Source of the DNA: an uncultured Clostridiaceae bacterium
GTDB lineage: Bacteria > Bacillota > Clostridia > Lachnospirales > Lachnospiraceae
Length of the DNA stretch: 5,411 nucleotides
Assembly: GCA_947175375.1 (NCBI GenBank)
Contig: CAMWMT010000220.1
Span: 1-5,411 of the forward strand
Direction: 5' to 3'
The notes below the pieces were generated by a model, which was given only the letters and a program-made list of their open reading frames with translations, made no database searches and had not been told where the DNA came from. The position numbers and the translations under genes were made by a program. Shown piece after piece: positions 1 through 5,411 of this stretch. Numbering within the stretch: position 1 is the stretch's first letter; every line of letters starts with the position of its first letter.

Positions 1-495
1 GGACATCACCAGCCCGCCCCGCTTCTCCAGCACCGCCGCCATCATCATGGCCCGCCTCATATGAAGCGGATCGCTGACGACCAGGGCATCTTTTAATCCA
101 TGTTCCTCCATCACCTGTCTGGCATAATACATGTTTTCCTGTGTGATGCGGGACTGTTCTTCGATAAAAATATCCTCTTCGGGTACTCCCTGGCGGACCG
201 CATATTCTTTTGCCGCGCGGGCTTCGGAACAGGCAGCGCCATCCCCGTAACCCCCTGTCATGATCAGACAGTTTACATATCCATTTTCATATAACCAGAT
301 ACCATGACGGATCCGTTCCCGAAATACAGGGGAAGGTTCCTCTCCGACAACACCCGCTCCCAGAACGATCGCTGCATCTGCTTCCCGAAGCTCACTCTTT
401 TTGCTGAAAGACACAATCTGCCACAGATTGACCAGAATACAAAGAAAACTGAACAGGCATATCCCTGTAATCCAGTATCTTTTCTTCCATCTCAT
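1..495 (-). CDS. YdcF/SanA-like DUF218 membrane-anchored protein, 3' end cut by window edge
   Basis: The first 165 residues are visible and the frame is open to the left edge. The start is short and basic (MRWKKRYW), followed by one hydrophobic segment at about residues 8-30, so it is probably a membrane anchor with the rest outside the cell. The DUF218 (YdcF/SanA) domain follows: ADAAIVLGAG at 39-48, a LIMTGGYG turn at 78-85, SEA at 90-92, and an IEEQSRITQEN stretch at 111-121 corresponding to the family's conserved E-x-S-x-(N/I)T-x-EN motif. VVSDPLHMRRA at 139-149 matches the later conserved segment with its histidine and arginine. Family members are usually around 200 residues, so perhaps a fifth is missing. 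Its ATG overlaps the upstream stop as ATGA, and a GGAG lies 8 bases before it. E. coli SanA is linked to envelope barrier function; the biochemical activity of this protein cannot be told. Family call is solid, role is not. Confidence 0.85.
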   Translation of the reverse strand, partial: MRWKKRYWITGICLFSFLCILVNLWQIVSFSKKSELREADAAIVLGAGVVGEEPSPVFRERIRHGIWLYENGYVNCLIMTGGYGDGAACSEARAAKEYAVRQGVPEEDIFIEEQSRITQENMYYARQVMEEHGLKDALVVSDPLHMRRAMMMAAVLEKRGGLVMS

Positions 496-1337
496 ACCAC
501 GATCTCCAACCCCGTATAAAGCTGACACACCTGATCGCCCAGTTCTTCCTTCAGGATCTCAAAAGCAAGCTGCCCGGTACAGTGTCCTGTGTAGATTTTC
601 CCGATTCCGGTGGAACGGATCCTGTGTGCAAGCGCACGGATACCATCTGGAGATGTATGATAAAGATGAAATCCGCCGATCATCGCACAAATCTTTTTAT
701 CAGGATATGCCGATATGGTTTCTGTAATAATATTGTCTGCACCGCCGTGAGAACAACTGCTGCATATGACCAGCCCCTGCTCCGTATCAAGAATCAGGCT
801 CTGCTCATGCGTAAACGAATCCGGCACATATCTTCCATTTTGACGGATATATAGATGATTCTGCTTTCCGAATGTCTCCAGTCCCTCTGTATGATGAGCA
901 AGTAGGCTCACTCCGGGAATGATCTGGCGACCATCTTCCGCATAAACAAGTCTGTCCCTGTATTTTTGCAGAAAACCTTTGTGGATACCGATATATTTAT
1001 GAAAAATCCATCGCTTTCCGTAACAGTTCTCTCCGGAACCTTCCCGAAGATAAAACGGTGCACCTGTATTCTGCTCAAAAAAAGCCCCCAACCCGTCTGC
1101 ATGGTCGTAATGGGCATGGGAAAGAACACCGAATTCCACTGCTTCAAGATCGATCCCTAGCGCTCTTGCATTCCTAGCAAACTGGTCTGAGGCTCCGGTA
1201 TCCAGAAGTATCTTATGCCCCTGATATTCTATATGGATGGACAGCCCCCACTCGGCAGCAAGCGAACCCTTTGTCAGATTATCGATCAATATGGTTGCTC
1301 TGAGTTCCCGATCAGATCCGAATTGTCTCTGGCTCAT
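492..1337 (-). CDS. Metallo-beta-lactamase-fold hydrolase (COG1237-like)
   Basis: About 281 residues with the complete metal-binding set of the metallo-beta-lactamase fold. HAHYDH lies at 74-79 after the LLDTGAS strand (44-50). A further histidine is in CSHGG (197), another in GGFHL (224), and the last is in the GHCTG motif (251-255). The GGFHL...GHCTG...GLEI ending is typical of the COG1237 group, which includes proteins named for dihydropterin-ribofuranosyl-aminobenzene-phosphate synthase. In bacteria that name is usually only by homology, so the substrate is unknown. It is probably a cytoplasmic two-metal hydrolase; no signal peptide is seen. The start is uncertain. The ATG at 1337 overlaps the previous gene by 26 bases and has no clear ribosome binding site. 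A TTG at residue 17 (ILIDN) would remove a non-conserved leader. The reading frame stays open to 1562, but that part is the other strand-frame of the preceding gene and carries no family sequence. The stop overlaps the next start as ATGA. Confidence 0.88.
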   Translation of the reverse strand: MSQRQFGSDRELRATILIDNLTKGSLAAEWGLSIHIEYQGHKILLDTGASDQFARNARALGIDLEAVEFGVLSHAHYDHADGLGAFFEQNTGAPFYLREGSGENCYGKRWIFHKYIGIHKGFLQKYRDRLVYAEDGRQIIPGVSLLAHHTEGLETFGKQNHLYIRQNGRYVPDSFTHEQSLILDTEQGLVICSSCSHGGADNIITETISAYPDKKICAMIGGFHLYHTSPDGIRALAHRIRSTGIGKIYTGHCTGQLAFEILKEELGDQVCQLYTGLEIVV

Positions 1338-1704
1338 GAGTAAAGGCACTAATGGTTGCCGTGGCATCCTTGAAATAAAAGACCTGTGTATTCCCATCAT
1401 CTGCAGCATACATCTTCTGCAAAGACGGATAGGCATCCAACATGGACTGTCTCGCCTCGATCCGGTCGTCCTCGACCAATTCTCCGGCAACCCGAAGCCA
1501 CTCACCCTTCTTAAAAGCACAGATCTCCACTTTGGGATTAGCCAGAATCTGCTTTGAGACATCCTTTACTTTTCCGGTCTGGATATACAGCTTTCCTTCA
1601 AATACATGCGCCGTTCCAAAAGGACGAACTCTCGGCTGATCACCCTCCACCGTTGCTAGATAATACACTTGTGCTTCTTTTAAAAACTCTACTACTCGTT
1701 CCAT
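1312..1704 (-). CDS. Pyridoxamine 5'-phosphate oxidase-fold family protein (FMN-binding split barrel)
   Basis: A 130-residue protein of the small PNPOx-like split-barrel family that is common in Clostridia. Seen in order: an N-terminal helix (MERVVEFLKEAQ), YYLATVEGDQPRVRPFG at 14-30 (the barrel strand with the conserved PRVRPFG turn), GKLYIQTGKVKDVSKQI at 37-53, NPKVEICAF at 56-64, WLRVAGEL at 69-76, and a C-terminal QVFYFKDATATI strand at 107-118. These proteins usually bind FMN or a related flavin as dimers. True vitamin B6 oxidase activity is unlikely at this length, and the substrate is unknown. The start at 1704 was chosen because GGAGGAG lies 6 bases upstream and the family N-terminus matches here. 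An ATG at 1758 in frame adds 18 residues with no family resemblance and places the binding site inside the gene. The 3' end overlaps the hydrolase gene by 26 bases. Confidence 0.9.
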   Translation of the reverse strand: MERVVEFLKEAQVYYLATVEGDQPRVRPFGTAHVFEGKLYIQTGKVKDVSKQILANPKVEICAFKKGEWLRVAGELVEDDRIEARQSMLDAYPSLQKMYAADDGNTQVFYFKDATATISAFTHEPETIRI

Positions 1705-1706
1705 AC

Positions 1707-1799
1707 TTATCTCCTCCAGTTCATAATATCTATCACATCCGGTCCGAAAATCAGACATTCTCTGACCAGTTGTTTTTCTTTCATCTGTTTTTCGGTCAT
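1707..1799 (-). CDS. Possible 30-codon small ORF between the methyltransferase and flavoprotein genes
   Basis: An ATG at 1799 opens a 30-codon frame (MTEKQMKEKQ...IMNWRR) ending in TAA at 1709-1707, just two bases before the flavoprotein ATG. Its last codons are the flavoprotein's GGAGGAG ribosome binding site, so ribosomes finishing it would stop at the next start. The first third is rich in Lys, Glu and Gln; the rest is mixed. No good Shine-Dalgarno sequence precedes its own ATG, and I do not recognise the peptide. It may be a translational-coupling leader or chance. Confidence 0.2.
   Translation of the reverse strand: MTEKQMKEKQLVRECLIFGPDVIDIMNWRR
1711..1717 (-). promoter_or_regulatory. 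Ribosome binding site fixing the flavoprotein start
   Basis: On the minus strand this reads GGAGGAG, 6 bases before the ATG at 1704. It is a near-perfect anti-16S match and is the main reason for rejecting the longer in-frame start at 1758. Confidence 0.85.
1751..1765. other. Small perfect hairpin in the 104-base gap after the methyltransferase gene
   Basis: TCAGA and TCTGA arms of 5 bases flank a 5-base loop. Reading leftward, two G-T wobbles could extend the stem, and TTTTC follows. Too short and AT-rich for a confident terminator; it may give partial attenuation between the methyltransferase gene and the distal three genes, or be chance. Confidence 0.2.
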
Positions 1800-1808
1800 A
1801 CTATCAGT

Positions 1809-2861
1809 TCACTGTGCCCGGACCGCCCATCGCATCTTCGTGGAACGCGCCCGGCTGTTTCTTGCGCATTCCTCCGGAGACGGACGAATGGCATCCAGGG
1901 CAATCTCACTGTACAGTCCTTCCTTCTGGAAATGCTTAAACGATTTCTTTCCCAGCCGGTCCTCCCCGGAATGGAAGGTCAGGATCGCCACTCTCCCTCC
2001 CGGGCGCAATACCTCTGGAAGCTTCTCCAGGAATTCATACAACACTTCATATTCGTTATTGACGTCAATGCGCAGCGCCTGAAACGTCCGCTGGCAAGAT
2101 TTTTTCGCTGCCTCTTTCTGCTCTTTCGGTGGAAGAAACGAGAGTGCAGCTTCAATGGCTTCCCGAAGCTGCGTCGTCGTCCCGATCTTCCTGCCACGTC
2201 TCTGTCTGCTGATGATCTCCCTGGAGATCTCTACGGCATACGGCTCATCCGCGTTTTCCATGAGCATTCCCGCAAGTTCTTCCTGATCGATGTTTCTTAG
2301 ACGTTCCGCTGCGCTGATCCCCTTCTGCTGGTTCATCCGAAGATCCAGCGGACCTTCCGTCTTATAGGAAAACCCCCTGTCCGGATTATCGATCTGCATG
2401 GAAGACACCCCAAGGTCCGCTAATACGAAATCAAATCCGCCGGCTTTTTCCGCCACCTGGTCCATCTGTGCGAAATTCATAAGATGCACCGTCAGAATAT
2501 CTTCCCCATATCCCAGAGCCCGAAGCCGCTTTGTGGTTTTCTGGGATTCCTCCGGGTCCACATCCAGCGCATGGAGATGTCCTTTTCCTTCCAGACATCT
2601 GAGCATCTGCTCTGTATGTCCGCCGTATCCCAGCGTCGCATCCAACCCTGTCTGTCCCGGCTGAACCTGCAGGAAATCCAGGATCTCCTGTACACAGATA
2701 GAGATATGCATGCCCGCCGGAGTTCTGACCTTGCGGATGACTTTCTCGATGGTATCTGCATACTTGTCCGGCTGAAGCTCTTTATATTTCTCTTTATAAT
2801 TTCTTGGATGTGTTCCTTTATAGCGGACACGGCGCTTATGCGGAGTCTCCTGATGTTCCAC
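1809..2861 (-). CDS. rsmH: RsmH-type 16S rRNA (cytosine-N4)-methyltransferase, N-terminally extended paralogue
   Basis: A 350-residue S-adenosylmethionine-dependent methyltransferase of the RsmH/MraW family, which methylates N4 of C1402 in 16S rRNA at the ribosomal P site. Motifs seen: MHISICVQEIL (51-61), DATLGYGGHT (74-83, SAM-binding loop), ALDVDP (98-103), MNF (128-130), VLADLGVSSMQID (146-158), DRGFSYKTEGPLDLRMN (161-177), FQALRIDVNNE (260-270), GGRVAILTFHSGEDR (288-302) and the C-terminal RPSPEE...NSRARSTKMR (326-344). Classical RsmH begins near residue 51. Here about 50 extra, basic residues (KRRVRYKGTHPRNYKEKYKE) precede it. The start is GTG at 2861, supported by GGAAGG 9 bases upstream. 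Small departures from the usual family text (LGYGGH for LGGGGH, FHSGEDR for FHSLEDR) and the absence of mraZ, ftsL or pbp neighbours suggest a second copy rather than the cell-division-cluster gene. It lies 36 bases after the regulator gene. The family is certain; the exact rRNA target is inferred. Confidence 0.9.
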   Translation of the reverse strand: MEHQETPHKRRVRYKGTHPRNYKEKYKELQPDKYADTIEKVIRKVRTPAGMHISICVQEILDFLQVQPGQTGLDATLGYGGHTEQMLRCLEGKGHLHALDVDPEESQKTTKRLRALGYGEDILTVHLMNFAQMDQVAEKAGGFDFVLADLGVSSMQIDNPDRGFSYKTEGPLDLRMNQQKGISAAERLRNIDQEELAGMLMENADEPYAVEISREIISRQRRGRKIGTTTQLREAIEAALSFLPPKEQKEAAKKSCQRTFQALRIDVNNEYEVLYEFLEKLPEVLRPGGRVAILTFHSGEDRLGKKSFKHFQKEGLYSEIALDAIRPSPEECARNSRARSTKMRWAVRAQ

Positions 2862-2870
2862 TTTTAACTT

Positions 2871-2876
2871 CCTTCC
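2871..2876 (-). promoter_or_regulatory. Ribosome binding site supporting the GTG start of the methyltransferase
   Basis: Minus-strand GGAAGG lies 9 bases before the GTG at 2861, with a second GGAAG 6 bases before it. This supports translation of the N-terminal extension instead of an internal start at the Met51 codon. Confidence 0.6.
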
Positions 2877-2897
2877 TTTTTCACTAAATCCTCAGTC

Positions 2898-3788
2898 TCA
2901 ATTGCCAAATTCCCTTTGTATGCAATAATCGATCACTGACTCCATCTGCGGCGACACCCATTTGTCCCGATGATACAAAAGCTGCTTCCAGATCTCGATC
3001 TCAAAATCCTGTACCAGAATATAGGAAAGCTTTCCCTCCTGCACGGCCCGTTCCGTCACATAATCCGGAAGGTAGGAGATTCCCACACCCTGTTCGGTCA
3101 GTGAACAGAGAAGCCTGGTACTCCCCACCTCCAGTACCGGTGTGATCTCCAGGGACATAGCTGCCAGCTGTTCATCCATAAGTCTGCGGTAACTCATACA
3201 TTTTTCCGTCAGTATAAAAGGCTCTTGTATCAGTTCCCGCCCCGACAGATGATCCCTCCGGCACAACGGATGACCGAATGCCGCCACGAAATGCATCCCC
3301 ACCTGTTCCTCCCGAACGATCACATACTCCGTATCATAGATGTGGTTGTCCAGAGTCAGAATGGCATCCGCCTCATTGTGGTCGATCAGGCGAAACATTT
3401 CCTCCGTCCCGGTGGCGATGATCTTCAGCGTAATGCCCGGATACCGGCTCCTGAAATCCGCAAATCCCTCTTCCAGCAAAGAATCACACAGGGAATCCGG
3501 CACTGCCAGCCGAAAATGTCCGCTGACCTCCTTCTCCTCCTGCATCCCGTGCTCCAACTCCTGTGTCAACTTACTGATCTGGTGGGCATATCGCAGCACA
3601 TCCCTGCCCCGTTCCGTCAGGGCAATGGTATGGTTGATCCGTTCAAACAGCTGAACATTCAGCTCTGTCTCCAGCTGTTTGATCTGAAAGGACACCGTGG
3701 ACTGAGAATATCCCAGTGTCCTGGCCGCCCGAGTAAAGCTGTTCTTTTCCGCTACCTGAATAAATGTGAGCAGATTTTTAACATCCAT
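2898..3788 (-). CDS. LysR-family transcriptional regulator
   Basis: A 296-residue protein, the normal LysR length. The N-terminal winged helix-turn-helix covers residues 1-60: LLTFIQVAEKNSFTRAAR, then TLGYSQSTVSFQIKQLE as recognition helix and linker start, then LFERINHTIALTERG. The linker helix (about 62-88) leads to a periplasmic-binding-type effector domain starting at GHFRLAVPDSL (90-100), with EADAILTL (139-146) and LTEQGVGISYLPDYV (230-244) as typical landmarks. The start at 3788 gives the canonical MDVKNLLTF beginning with AGGATT 6 bases upstream; an in-frame ATG 15 codons earlier adds atypical residues. It is transcribed away from the amino-acid symporter gene across a 100-base gap, the usual arrangement for a LysR protein controlling its divergent neighbour and itself. 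The co-inducer cannot be read from sequence; an amino acid or derivative is the natural guess from context. Confidence 0.95.
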   Translation of the reverse strand: MDVKNLLTFIQVAEKNSFTRAARTLGYSQSTVSFQIKQLETELNVQLFERINHTIALTERGRDVLRYAHQISKLTQELEHGMQEEKEVSGHFRLAVPDSLCDSLLEEGFADFRSRYPGITLKIIATGTEEMFRLIDHNEADAILTLDNHIYDTEYVIVREEQVGMHFVAAFGHPLCRRDHLSGRELIQEPFILTEKCMSYRRLMDEQLAAMSLEITPVLEVGSTRLLCSLTEQGVGISYLPDYVTERAVQEGKLSYILVQDFEIEIWKQLLYHRDKWVSPQMESVIDYCIQREFGN

Positions 3789-3812
3789 TTTTTCAATCCT
3801 GTATATCATCAT

Positions 3813-3829
3813 TATCAATTTTACAGATA
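3813..3829. promoter_or_regulatory. Candidate LysR operator (T-N11-A inverted repeat)
   Basis: TATC and GATA arms separated by 9 bases fit the T-N11-A rule of LysR-family sites (T at 3815, A at 3827). It covers the -35 hexamer of the symporter promoter and lies just downstream of the predicted start of the regulator transcript. The arms are only 4 bases, and such boxes are frequent in AT-rich DNA, so this is a suggestion only. Confidence 0.3.
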
Positions 3830-3848
3830 TCACTTTCTACTATATACT
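3820..3848 (+). promoter_or_regulatory. Sigma70-type promoter for the symporter gene
   Basis: TTTACA (3820-3825), a 17-base spacer and TATACT (3843-3848) match the housekeeping consensus at 10 of 12 positions with ideal spacing. The transcript would begin around 3855, giving a leader of about 35 bases before the ATG at 3889. Confidence 0.7.
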
Positions 3849-3867
3849 AAAAGCAGAAAAAATGCAA
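3839..3867 (-). promoter_or_regulatory. Sigma70-type promoter for the LysR gene and the leftward operon
   Basis: On the minus strand, TTGCAT (3867-3862), a 17-base spacer and TATAGT (3844-3839). The -10 shares bases 3843-3844 with the opposing symporter -10, in the near-symmetrical ACTATATACTA core. The transcript would start near 3832, with a leader of about 44 bases before the regulator ATG. A second -10-like GATAAT at 3816-3811 lacks a good -35. Confidence 0.55.
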
Positions 3868-3875
3868 ATGATATG

Positions 3876-3880
3876 GGAGG
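3876..3880 (+). promoter_or_regulatory. Ribosome binding site fixing the symporter start
   Basis: GGAGG lies 8 bases before the ATG at 3889. It rules out the upstream in-frame ATGs at 3766 and beyond, which would lie in or before the promoter region and the regulator gene. Confidence 0.85.
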
Positions 3881-3888
3881 AAAAACTA

Positions 3889-5271
3889 ATGGCTGTCTTT
3901 CAATTCGTATACTGGATTCTGTGGGGAGACCTGATCACGATTCCACTTCCGGGAGGGAGTACTCTGGGACTTTCCCTTCTGGTACTGCTTCTGATTCCAT
4001 CCGGCATCTATTTTACCATTCGGACCCGGTTCCTGCTCTTCCGGCGATTCTCTGCCATGCTCAAAATCGCCATAGAGAAAAAGAATTCTACACAGAAAGA
4101 CTCCATCTCCGGTCTGCAGGCGCTGATTATCTCCACTGCTACCCGGGTCGGCATGGGAAATCTGGTCGGCGTTGTCGCCGCCATCTCCGTCGGCGGCGCA
4201 GGAGCAGTTTTCTGGATGTGGGTCACCGCCCTTCTGGGCTCTTCCACAGCTTTCGTCGAAGCGACACTGGCACAGATCTATAAAGAAAAAGATCCCCTGT
4301 ATGGCGGATACCGGGGTGGTCCGGCTTACTACATCCATCACTTTTTCATTAAAGAAGACAAAAGGCGAGGAAAGTCCGTCATTGCCGTCCTTTTTGCCAT
4401 CTCCGGACTGATCTGCTGGTGCGGCATTAGCCAGGTCATCGGCAACTCGGTTTCATCCGCCTTTAAAAATGCGTTCCACATCCCGCCCATCTGGACTACG
4501 GCGGTCCTGGTGCTGGTCGCTGCTGTGATCGTTCTCCGGAAAAATGCCACCGTCAAGGTACTGGATATCGTCGTCCCCATCATGGCGGGCTTTTATTTCC
4601 TGCTCACAGTGATCATCATCCTTCTGAACATCGGACAGCTTCCGGCAGTCTTCACGCGTATCTTATCGGAAGCTTTTGGATTTCGTCAAGCAGTAGCAGG
4701 CGGCTTCGGAGCCGTCCTGATGAACGGTGCAAAACGGGGCCTTTTCTCCAACGAAGCCGGCAGCGGTTCTGCCCCCTGCGCGGCAGCTGCTGCTGATATC
4801 AGCCATCCTGCCAAGGAAGGGCTTCTGCAGGCCTTCGGTGTCTTCATCGATACCATTGTAATCTGCAGCTGCTCTGCCATGATCATGCTCCTGACTCCGG
4901 AATCCATGACACAGGGGCTCGAGGGCATGGATCTTCTTCAGCAGGCCATGCAGTATCATATGGGAAGCTTTGGTGTGATCTTCATTGCAGTGGTTCTCTG
5001 GCTTTTCAGCTTTTCCACTTTTATTGGCATCCTGTTCTATGCAAGATCCAATGTGGCTTATCTGTTCGGAGATAACTGGATATCGCAGACTCTCTATAAG
5101 ATCCTGGCTCTCATCATGCTCTTTATCGGAGGCCTGGCTGCGTATACTTTTGTATGGGATCTGGGAGATGTGGGAATCGGATTGATGACGATCTTCAATA
5201 TGATCGCGCTGATCCCGCTGTCGGGACAGGCGCTGGAATCGCTGAAAGAGTATGAACGGACATTAAAATAA
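3889..5271 (+). CDS. AGCS-family sodium:alanine/glycine symporter
   Basis: A 460-residue, strongly hydrophobic protein of normal length for the alanine-or-glycine:cation symporter family (TC 2.A.25). It is an inner-membrane carrier with about ten or eleven helices and couples inward sodium (or proton) flow to uptake of alanine, glycine or related amino acids. Family landmarks: LPGGS (20-24), the N-terminal signature RVGMGNLVGVVAAISVGGAGAVFWMWVTALLG (86-117), EATLAQIYKEKD (124-135), GGYRGGPAYYI (139-149), RGLFSNEAGSGSAPCAAAAA (283-302) and HPAKEGLLQAFGVFIDTIVICSCSA (306-330). The usual text at residue 88-91 is GTGN, here GMGN. The usual LGSAPIAHAAA is here SGSAPCAAAAA, so this belongs to a distinct subclade and its preferred amino acid may differ. 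It ends cleanly with a charged tail (LKEYERTLK). It stands alone downstream of its own promoter, divergent from the LysR gene that probably controls it. Confidence 0.94.
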   Translation: MAVFQFVYWILWGDLITIPLPGGSTLGLSLLVLLLIPSGIYFTIRTRFLLFRRFSAMLKIAIEKKNSTQKDSISGLQALIISTATRVGMGNLVGVVAAISVGGAGAVFWMWVTALLGSSTAFVEATLAQIYKEKDPLYGGYRGGPAYYIHHFFIKEDKRRGKSVIAVLFAISGLICWCGISQVIGNSVSSAFKNAFHIPPIWTTAVLVLVAAVIVLRKNATVKVLDIVVPIMAGFYFLLTVIIILLNIGQLPAVFTRILSEAFGFRQAVAGGFGAVLMNGAKRGLFSNEAGSGSAPCAAAAADISHPAKEGLLQAFGVFIDTIVICSCSAMIMLLTPESMTQGLEGMDLLQQAMQYHMGSFGVIFIAVVLWLFSFSTFIGILFYARSNVAYLFGDNWISQTLYKILALIMLFIGGLAAYTFVWDLGDVGIGLMTIFNMIALIPLSGQALESLKEYERTLK

Positions 5272-5290
5272 TATATACCCACGAACGAAA

Positions 5291-5330
5291 CGATGTGCAG
5301 TTAATGAAATGTAACATATCGCTTTATTTC
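5291..5330 (+). terminator. Weak candidate terminator after the symporter gene
   Basis: CGATGTG (5291-5297) pairs with CATATCG (5315-5321), including one G-T wobble, around a 17-base loop. AAA before the stem can pair with TTT after it past a bulged C, and CTTTATTTC follows. The stem is AT-rich, the loop long and the T-run interrupted, so termination would be inefficient if it occurs. Confidence 0.3.
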
Positions 5331-5411
5331 AAAAAAGGGTTGCCGGAAAGCTCGGTCCTGGCTGTATGATAAGCAGCGCTGTGTGGATTGGAGCGGACAG
5401 TGAGTCGGCTT
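5331..5411. other. Intergenic tail with no recognised gene; possible dispersed-repeat fragment
   Basis: An AAAAAAGGG run opens a more GC-rich stretch than the 60 bases before it. It holds the 8-base palindrome CAGCGCTG (5374-5381) and a 4-base GCTG/CAGC stem (5361-5364 with 5374-5377). Only short open frames cross it: a 21-codon ATG frame on the plus strand (5304-5369), and a minus-strand frame from the right edge ending in NPFLK and a stop near 5330. Neither resembles a known protein. The abrupt change in composition and open right edge would fit the end of a repeat or structured RNA, but this cannot be shown here. Confidence 0.2.

Noticed and set aside
1338..1562. N-terminal 75-residue extension of the hydrolase frame
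   Set aside because: It lies wholly within the flavoprotein gene in another frame, has biased non-family composition rich in Arg, Ser and Met, and lacks any resemblance to metallo-beta-lactamase proteins.
1705..1758. 18-residue extension of the flavoprotein
   Set aside because: No binding site before the ATG at 1758, no family resemblance, and the strong GGAGGAG falls inside it.
1554..2300. Plus-strand open frame of 248 codons opposite the methyltransferase
   Set aside because: It is a mirror of a well-supported coding gene, has no ribosome binding site, and its Phe/Leu/Arg-rich translation matches nothing.
3766..3888. 41-residue N-terminal extension of the symporter
   Set aside because: It would overlap the regulator start and the promoter; the GGAGG at 3876 and the family N-terminus fix the start at 3889.
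3225..4283. Long plus-strand open frame of 352 codons
   Set aside because: It is antisense to the regulator and then out of frame within the symporter. The translation is low-complexity and rich in His, Arg and Pro, with no family signal.
3886..4341. Minus-strand open frame of 151 codons opposite the symporter
   Set aside because: Antisense shadow of a clear membrane protein; its composition mirrors the hydrophobic codons.
5304..5369. 21-codon plus-strand ORF after the symporter
   Set aside because: No ribosome binding site, no recognisable sequence, and it overlaps the candidate terminator.

Overview
The window reads as an ordinary chromosomal segment from an anaerobic gut-type Firmicute, most likely Lachnospiraceae (Blautia/Dorea/Mediterraneibacter-like). 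This is inferred from the roughly 50% GC content, strong GGAGG-type ribosome binding sites, tight operon spacing, and protein sequences that read like Clostridia versions of their families. No phage, transposon, CRISPR or RNA gene was recognised. The genus cannot be fixed from the sequence alone.

Layout: two transcription units diverge from a 100-base control region (3789-3888). Leftward, on the minus strand, run five genes in order: a LysR-type regulator (3788-2898), an N-terminally extended RsmH-type rRNA cytosine methyltransferase (2861-1809), a small pyridoxamine-phosphate-oxidase-fold flavoprotein (1704-1312), a metallo-beta-lactamase-fold hydrolase (1337-492), and a YdcF/SanA-type membrane-anchored DUF218 protein (495 to beyond the left edge). 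The last two junctions overlap (26 bases, then an ATGA overlap), so the distal genes look translationally linked. A 104-base gap between the methyltransferase and flavoprotein genes holds a possible 30-codon ORF and a small hairpin. Rightward, on the plus strand, is a complete AGCS-family sodium:alanine/glycine symporter (3889-5271). It is followed by about 140 bases with a weak candidate terminator and an unexplained tail that may be repetitive.

Function: the regulator and symporter form a classic divergent LysR/target pair. Good sigma70-like promoters face in opposite directions and their -10 hexamers share two bases, so polymerase can probably occupy only one at a time. The symporter would import alanine, glycine or a similar amino acid, and the regulator probably senses a related metabolite. 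The genes behind the regulator do not form an obvious pathway: rRNA methylation, a flavin-fold protein, a metal hydrolase and an envelope protein. They look like a housekeeping or accessory run co-transcribed by proximity.

The most interesting item is the methyltransferase. It appears to be an RsmH paralogue with a basic N-terminal extension, outside any mraZ/ftsL/pbp cell-division cluster. I see no clearly new biological system here.
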